A DNA stretch of 16,979 nt from Pigoraptor vietnamica (taxonomy: Eukaryota; Opisthokonta; Filasterea). The stretch spans positions 1-16,979 of the forward strand of contig CALSCQ010001781.1 in NCBI GenBank assembly GCA_943704525.1, written 5' to 3'. The position numbers were made by a program, and so were the translations under genes. The notes beneath the pieces are model-generated. The model was not told the origin of the DNA. It saw nothing but the letters and a program-made list of their open reading frames with translations, and made no database searches. Shown here in pieces: positions 1 to 16,979 of the stretch (the stretch's first letter is position 1; every line of letters starts with the position of its first letter).

Positions 1-138
1 GGGGGGGGGCACGAGTGTCAGAGTTACATGGACGGGATTGCAAATGCGTAGAGAATTCAAACTAAAGCCACAACAGCCATTGGACAGCGCGACGGCAGCG
101 ACAGACAAACGGCGGTCGCGTGCGTGCGTGTGACGCAC
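1..138. other. 5' part of a DOCK intron plus contig edge
   Basis: From 138 down to 1 this is the intron after DOCK exon 37 (donor GTGCGT at 138-133). No acceptor followed by the expected lobe C sequence is seen, so the intron continues off the window. Positions 1-9 are nine G. Confidence 0.7.
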
Positions 139-12347
<12,209 letters not shown>

Positions 12348-13823
12348 ATGGCTGCTCCTGTCTCACCGCTCGCCGCACAACTCGACGCGTGCATCCGCGG
12401 CTATCTCGACCTCTTGCGCCAGTGCGAGACGGAGCGGCACGTCCTCTCCCGTGCGTGTGAGAATGCGCGCAACGCACTGCGGCCCCGTCGTACATCACCC
12501 CATGCGACACGTGACACGGCGGACTCGGCACCCTTGTGTGCGGCTGCGCAGGGCACGCAAACAGCTGGCGATGTGAGCGCACCCGCGGCAGCACCTCCCG
12601 CCGAGCCCCCCATCTCCAAGGCAGAGCGTGCGCTTGAGAACGCACTCGCGCGAGCACAGCGCATCAGGGCGTCCGAGGGTGCTGCGGAAGCGCGTCGTGC
12701 GCCTGCGGTGAGGTCTGCCCGCGCAGCCGCGAAGAGTGCGGAGAGGCCAGTTGCAATTGCGCCCCGCGGCACATCAACAGCGAAGACTGCGCGTGGCAGC
12801 AATGCCCCTGCACCAACAAGGAGTGGGACGGGGGCCAGTGCACGCGGCGCCACGCCCAGGGCGACTGCGGGCGCGCGACCCCCTCCGTCCACGCAGCCCT
12901 CTCTTTCGCGCGGCAAAGGTACGACGGGCACCAACACGCGCACGGTACACGCGGTTGCCCCATCAGAGACGCAGCGCGCGACTGTGCGGTCAGAAGCGCC
13001 CGCGCAGGCCGACGCGCGCGCATGGGGCGAAGGCCAGTCGCACACGCGCACCGACACGCGAGCGGGCGCCCCTCCGCTTGCAAGGCATGCGAGTAACATT
13101 ACTGTCGCCCCTTCATCGGCGAGGGTTGCGGCGGGGAGCGCTGCGTCTGCTGGTCGCGTGCATGGGGAGTCACGTGGGCAGCCGGCGGCGTCAGGCGGTG
13201 CGGGCGAGCACGAGGCAGTCGTCGTTGACGAGTCACCGACCGCGCTGCCGAGGGACATGCACCGCGTCGCGTTCAGCCTGCGTACTCTCGCGGACGCCGC
13301 CTTCGCGTGGGACCCGGCGGGCGAGCAGGAGGTGGTGTCGTTTGTGCGCACTATCGAGGCACAGCCTCCGCGCACATCGGCGGTAAGCACGCCGACGGAG
13401 TGCACGCTGCACTTGGAGCGGTGCCGTGACGCATTGCGGGCACATAATTCGAGTGCAAGTGTGAGTGCTTGGGAAGAGGGCAAACCCTGCACCGCCCCGT
13501 TGGCTGTGAACGATGTGCCGCGGCCGCGTCTCCCCGTGCCGGTGGCCTCGGGCGGCGACATTGCGCGCCACGAGTCCGCGCTGTTTGAGCTGTGGCTGCG
13601 TGCGGAGGACCGCGCGCTGCGGCGTCGACTGCTTGAATCTGCGCATGCGCTGTTTGCGAGCGACAGCGACGTGCCGCTGAGCGCCTCGGAACGGCGCGTC
13701 TATCGGCTCGTCTACGGACTGCTACGAAGGGGCCACGGCGGGGCGCTGCCGGCGTTTGTGGAGGCATCGTCGCTGGGGAGTGCGCTCGAGTTTGCGCTCG
13801 ACCAGAGCGAACCGGGCTTGTGA
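12348..13823 (+). CDS. Intronless 491-residue protein, helical ends and Ala/Arg/Thr/Pro-rich middle; possible TEDC2-like protein
   Basis: This is a single uninterrupted frame with a good start context (G at -3, G at +4) and a TGA stop. Residues 1-45 look helical (LAAQLDACIRGYLDLLRQ) and include three Cys. Residues 88-115 form a second helix (AERALENALARAQRIRASEG). Residues 116-290 are low-complexity, basic and Ala/Thr/Ser-rich, probably disordered. Residues 300-491 are helical again, with FELWLRAEDRALRRRLLESA and a final RVYRLVYGLLRRGHGGALPAFV. From memory, the order of short helix, basic ALEKAVRVRRG-type helix, disordered stretch and C-terminal helices resembles TEDC2, which works with delta/epsilon-tubulin to stabilise centriole triplets. 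No catalytic motif is present. The antisense strand is also open for 386 codons, so GC bias inflates ORF length here. Coding is likely; the name is weak. Confidence 0.75.
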   Translation: MAAPVSPLAAQLDACIRGYLDLLRQCETERHVLSRACENARNALRPRRTSPHATRDTADSAPLCAAAQGTQTAGDVSAPAAAPPAEPPISKAERALENALARAQRIRASEGAAEARRAPAVRSARAAAKSAERPVAIAPRGTSTAKTARGSNAPAPTRSGTGASARGATPRATAGARPPPSTQPSLSRGKGTTGTNTRTVHAVAPSETQRATVRSEAPAQADARAWGEGQSHTRTDTRAGAPPLARHASNITVAPSSARVAAGSAASAGRVHGESRGQPAASGGAGEHEAVVVDESPTALPRDMHRVAFSLRTLADAAFAWDPAGEQEVVSFVRTIEAQPPRTSAVSTPTECTLHLERCRDALRAHNSSASVSAWEEGKPCTAPLAVNDVPRPRLPVPVASGGDIARHESALFELWLRAEDRALRRRLLESAHALFASDSDVPLSASERRVYRLVYGLLRRGHGGALPAFVEASSLGSALEFALDQSEPGL

Positions 13824-13867
13824 GCGATGCGCACAAACTGCCGCAGTGTGCTCAACGGCCGGTTAGG

Positions 13868-13931
13868 TATATTTGCATACTGCCAACGGCGGGAGTTCAG
13901 GCATTCTCGCACAATATAATATATATTCTCC
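13868..13931 (+). promoter_or_regulatory. AT-rich segment upstream of the BBOX-like gene
   Basis: In a GC-leaning locus the 180-bp gap after gene 2 contains TATATTTGCATA (13868-13879) and TATAATATATATT (13914-13926), 80-190 bp upstream of the two possible BBOX starts. It could be a TATA-like core promoter or the 3' processing region of gene 2. This is a position-and-composition argument only. Confidence 0.3.
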
Positions 13932-14102
13932 GTGAGGATGTGAGGACGCTAATTGCGCCAGAGAGCTGCCGGCTGAAACACTGTAACATTTTCATGTTGC
14001 GTCATGACGCGTCATTGTCCGTGTGTTACTCCCAGTGTGAGAAGTACAATTCGCACAGCGATTGTAGAAAGCAACGCGCGTTTCGTCGCGTGTCGACAGA
14101 AA

Positions 14103-15039
14103 ATGCGCCCTCCGTCACATTTGGCGCGCGGTTTGCGTGCTGCGTTACCACTGTGTGTGCCGCACGCGCGCTCCTATGCATCGGCGAGTGCCCTCGTGCT
14201 CACGTGCGCGCGGAAGCATGCACATGTGCACAGACACACACACGTCCCCACATCGCTCGCCGGCAGTGGAGCGCGTGTACTTTCGCGTGCGCTTGCGACG
14301 GCGAGTGCAACTCCTGCAGTCCGTGCAAAGTCCGTGCGATTGGACGGTCGACAGCTGGAGGTTGCATGGGACGATGGCCGCGTTTCGCGCTTCCACCCTC
14401 GGTGGCTCCGGGACGCCTGCTACTGCCGGCGCTGCGTCGACCCCCACTCCGGCCAGCGCCTTTTCAGTGTCGCAGATCTTCCCTCTGCGGATTTCGTGCC
14501 GAGCGCAGCGTCGCTTTCCTCGGCGCCGGCAGACCCTCGCGAGGGCGCGGCATCGCCCTTTGACGGTCGCTGGCCCGCGGGCGGCGCGGGCGGCGCGTAC
14601 GTCACCGTGACGTGGGACTCGGCGCACGTGTCGGTGTACCCTGTCGAAATGCTCCGGGAGCATCGGTCTGGCGCCGGCGGCGTTGCGCTGCCCGAGGCGA
14701 AGACGTGGGGGACGGAGCTGTCGCGCGACCTCCCGTCGGTGGAGTTTGAGGAGTATACGGCGCCAACAAGCAACGCCGGGCTGAAGCGCGTGTTGCGACA
14801 CCTCGCAGAACGGGGGATCTGTTTCATACGGAACGTGCCGCGTAACGAGGGGCGGGTGGCGTCGCTGGCGGAGCGCATCGGGAGCGTACGCGACACATTC
14901 TACGGGCGCGTGTGGGACGTCGTGAGCACCCCCAATGCGATCAACATCGCATACACGTCGCTGCACCTCGGTTTGCACCAGGACCTTCTGTGGGTGCCGC
15001 GCGGCGGAATGCACGCATGCTTCGTCCGCCTCTGCACAC

Positions 15040-15076
<37 letters not shown>

Positions 15077-15829
15077 ACCCCAAACACACACACACACACA
15101 CGCACACTCACCCTGCACCCGCACGCCACGCGCAGGTACTTCGAGACGCCTCCCGGGCTGCAGGTGCTCCATTGCCTCGAGTTTCGCGTCTCTGGCGGCG
15201 ACAGCCTGTTCTTGGACGGCCTGCATGCCGCGCGTGTGCTTCGCGCGGAGAACGAGGCGCACTACAACACGCTCTGCCGGGTGCCCGTCACGTACAACTA
15301 CCGCAACGGCGCGCACCACCGGCGCTTCAGGCACCCCATCATCGTCCCTCCGGCGCCGCACGGCCTCGATCTCGGGACAGTCAATTTTGCGCCGCCGTTC
15401 CAGGGGCCGATGGAGTTTGACCGCGCGGAGGACATTGAGGCGTTCTACGACGCCTACAAGTGGGTGCATGTGTGCAAGGGCTGTCGCGGTGTCGACATGA
15501 GAGCGTGCGTGCGTGCGTCGGGCATGTTTTCAGTGCCAGCGGTAAAGCAATGGCATCGCCTCATGTATCACTGCGCACTGCTGGCGCTGTGCTGCGGCTG
15601 ACGTGGATTCTCGCGCAGGGCGTTTACTGCCGTCATCCGCCGCCCCTCGCTCGTGATGCAGCTGCGCCTGCAGGAGGGCGACGCCGTCCTCTTCAACAAC
15701 CGGCGCGTCATGCACGGGCGCACGGCCTTCGACTCGGCGATGGGCCGGCGCCACCTGCAGGGCGCGTATGTGGACCACGACGACTTCCTCTCCAAGGTGC
15801 GCGTGCTCCTCTGCCGACAGAAGGCATAG
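14103..15829 (+). CDS. BBOX1-like: Gamma-butyrobetaine dioxygenase-family enzyme (Fe(II)/2-oxoglutarate-dependent)
   Basis: Three exons: 14103-14989, 15136-15459, 15619-15829 (473 residues). The N-terminal zinc domain has WLRDACYCRRC (Cys106, 108, 111) and SAHVSVYP (His175), matching the BBOX zinc ligands. The catalytic domain has TFYGRVWDV, NAINIAYTSLHLGLHQDLLYF (Fe ligands His292 and Asp294), GLQVLHCLEF, GGDSLFLDG, RVMHGRTAF (His436) and GRRHLQGAY (Arg448, 2-oxoglutarate). The family hydroxylates gamma-butyrobetaine to L-carnitine; the paralogue trimethyllysine dioxygenase does the first step. NAINIAYT and RHLQGAY favour BBOX. Exon joins restore DLL|YFETPPG and YDAYK|AFTAV. The first 70 residues are Arg/Ala/Ser-rich without acidic residues, suggesting a mitochondrial presequence. 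An in-frame upstream ATG at 14004 would add 33 residues. The His-rich stretch at about residues 37-48 comes from CA-rich DNA and may hide a small intron ending near 14266. Confidence 0.92.
15041..15076. repeat. Poly-C run (36 nt) in BBOX intron 1
   Basis: Thirty-six consecutive C, then ACCCC and a short CA run, lie between the donor GTGGGTGCC (14990) and the acceptor CGCAG (15135) of a 146-nt intron. Confidence 0.97.
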
Positions 15830-15977
15830 GGACGTGCGCGTGTCCCTCTGCACGACGGGTTGTTCAGGGGCTTTTGGTGGCGGCAACGCTTCGTGAACTA
15901 AATTGACGTGTCCCACACATCGCGGCACACGATGCATTGTGACTTGGAGACATGGCTTCCATTAGCCGTGTATTGCG
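15830..15977. other. Convergent 3' region between the BBOX and cNMP-domain genes
   Basis: These 148 bp separate the two stop codons. I see no AATAAA on either strand and no additional gene, so the two 3' UTRs must be short or overlap. Confidence 0.6.
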
Positions 15978-16909
15978 CTATGCAGCCGCCGGTTCGGGCG
16001 GTGTGCGTTTCCGGCGGTTGAACTCGCCCAGCGTCCACCCGGCCGCCGTGACGCTTGTTTTGTGGAACGTCTCGTCGACGCCGTGTGAGTCACGAAAGCG
16101 CTGCAGGAACTGCACGTCCGCCTCGTCGAGGTGCATGGCTGTGTGCAACAGCGTGCTGACAAGGTTCGCGTAGAGCGTGTGCACGCGCAACATCCGCGGC
16201 TCTTCGTTTCCGTGGAGGAGCTTCCCCGCGAGGTCCATGCTCATCAGATCGGCCCACGCACGCGCCAGCGAAGGGCGTCGCTGGTTCAGATGTCGCAGGT
16301 CATCGTGCGACCTGAGGCAAGGGTGGGGGTCAGGCGAAGGAAATAGGGGCCGCATGGGAGCACAAAGCGAGGAGGTGTTTTGACGGTAGTGTGCTTAGGA
16401 ACAGAAGGCGCAGTGGGGTCAACGCAGCATGAGGAGATGGACGGGTATTCTCAAAATAAACGGACAGAGTGTTTCGATACTGTGACAGCGGCGAAGGACT
16501 GGCGCACCACGTGATTGCATGTGGAGGATGATTAAAAGCAAACATACGTGAACCGATGTGTGCGACAGCGGCGAACGGACAGATGTACCACGTGAGCGTA
16601 TGGGCAGAAGATGAAAAGCAAACAGAATAGGAGGACAGTACACCGATGTGCGTCGCAGGCAAGAGGACTGACGCACCACGTGAGCACGTGGAGGGGCGAT
16701 GCAGCCTTGACGGTCGCCGTGGCCGCCTGCCGCGTGGCAAGGAAGACCATCTCGCCCACAAACTGACCAGCGTCCACATCCGCCACGGGGCGTCCATCGC
16801 GATACACCACGCCGTGTCCAGACACAACGAGGTACAGCTCGCGTAGCTCGTCCCCTTGCGAGCACAGGCTCTCGCCCTGCGCACGTGACACGGTCGTTGT
16901 TGTTACCAT
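15978..16909 (-). CDS. Cyclic-nucleotide-binding-domain (CAP_ED/Popeye-like) protein, probably 5'-incomplete
   Basis: Two exons, 16677-16909 and 15978-16311, join inside a Trp codon (VLT-W-SHDDLRHL), giving 188 residues and a TAG stop. Residues 12-78 are the beta-roll: GESLCSQGDELRELYLVVSG, YRDGRPVADVDAGQFVGEM, AATATVKAASPLHVLTW. Then come the C-helices: RRPSLARAWADLMSMDLAGKLL. The W, the spaced helix and the DLAxKL ending resemble bacterial CRP-like and Popeye-domain proteins. The phosphate-binding cassette has the Gly52-Glu53 pair but no Arg in the usual place, so nucleotide binding is doubtful. A tail with FRDSHGV (150-156) and GWTLGEF (169-175) follows. The ATG at 16909 falls just before the core with no N-terminal helix, and CTGAC plus TAG lie just upstream, as does CGCAG at the GGCGAG codons. 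A 5' exon beyond the contig end is therefore likely. The gene is convergent with the BBOX gene, with stops 148 bp apart. Confidence 0.8.
16481..16696. repeat. Three tandem copies of an exon-end/donor segment in the cNMP-gene intron
   Basis: Copies at about 16481-16560, 16561-16650 and 16651-16696 share (T)GCGACAGCGGCGAA-type starts, a CACCACGTGA core and, in two, an ACCGATGTG end. The last copy spans the real exon-1 end and donor (exon ends 16677). The other two carry look-alike ends with GT at 16588-16587 and 16507-16506. The intron is 16312-16676. Confidence 0.85.
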
Positions 16910-16979
16910 GTGAACCTACCCTTGCAACGCTCCCAAACGACTGTCAGCCACATTAATGGCACATGAAGCCCCCCCCCCC

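Noticed and set aside
8-15. GGCACGAG, the word left by a common cDNA-library adaptor
   Set aside because: The adjoining sequence is unspliced intron, so the contig is genomic. An 8-base match next to a G run is likely chance.
12401-13561. 386-codon antisense open frame over gene 2
   Set aside because: The GC-biased shadow has no recognisable motifs. The sense frame has the better start context, helix-forming ends and a plausible domain order.
13871-13878. ATTTGCAT, the inverse of the octamer transcription-factor site
   Set aside because: One 8-mer in an AT-rich spacer of an unidentified protist, with no known POU factors, is not evidence of a regulatory site.

Overview
This window is nuclear DNA from an intron-dense, GC-leaning eukaryote, most likely a unicellular protist. 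The evidence is spliceosomal GT-AG introns every 70-240 bases of coding sequence, long dinucleotide runs confined to introns and flanks, and protein families known only from eukaryotes (DOCK) or with a eukaryotic layout (BBOX with a zinc-binding N-terminus). I cannot name the species. The contig begins with 9 G and ends with 11 C, and genes run off both ends.

Layout. (1) Positions 139-12103, minus strand: most of one large DOCK-family gene (DOCK6/7/8-like Rho-GTPase exchange factor). I spliced it by hand into 37 consecutive exons, 4,894 nt, 1,631 codons, with no internal stop. It covers the region before DHR-1, the DHR-1/C2 domain, the helical-repeat middle and most of DHR-2. The last exons (end of DHR-2) lie left of the window, and the true 5' end is uncertain. 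(2) Positions 12348-13823, plus strand: an intronless 491-residue protein with helical ends and a long low-complexity middle. It has a tentative resemblance to TEDC2, a centriole-triplet factor. (3) Positions 14103-15829, plus strand: a three-exon gamma-butyrobetaine dioxygenase-family enzyme (carnitine synthesis family), with the Fe(II)/2-oxoglutarate and zinc ligands visible. (4) Positions 15978-16909, minus strand: a two-exon cyclic-nucleotide-binding-domain protein, probably incomplete at its 5' end, convergent with gene 3.

The four genes have no evident common pathway; they look like ordinary neighbours in a gene-dense genome. The DOCK gene and gene 2 are head to head, and the intervening DNA is largely a CA repeat.

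The most interesting material is in the introns. The donor consensus is shifted to GTGCG(T), with a CTGAC/CTGAT/CTAAC branch-site-like motif. Four introns carry 50-90 bp local tandem duplications, two of which copy a splice site. One intron holds a minisatellite whose every unit carries a donor-like GTGAGTGC. There is also a 36-nt poly-C run and a degenerate tRNA-like element. I found no evidence of a wholly new multi-gene system.
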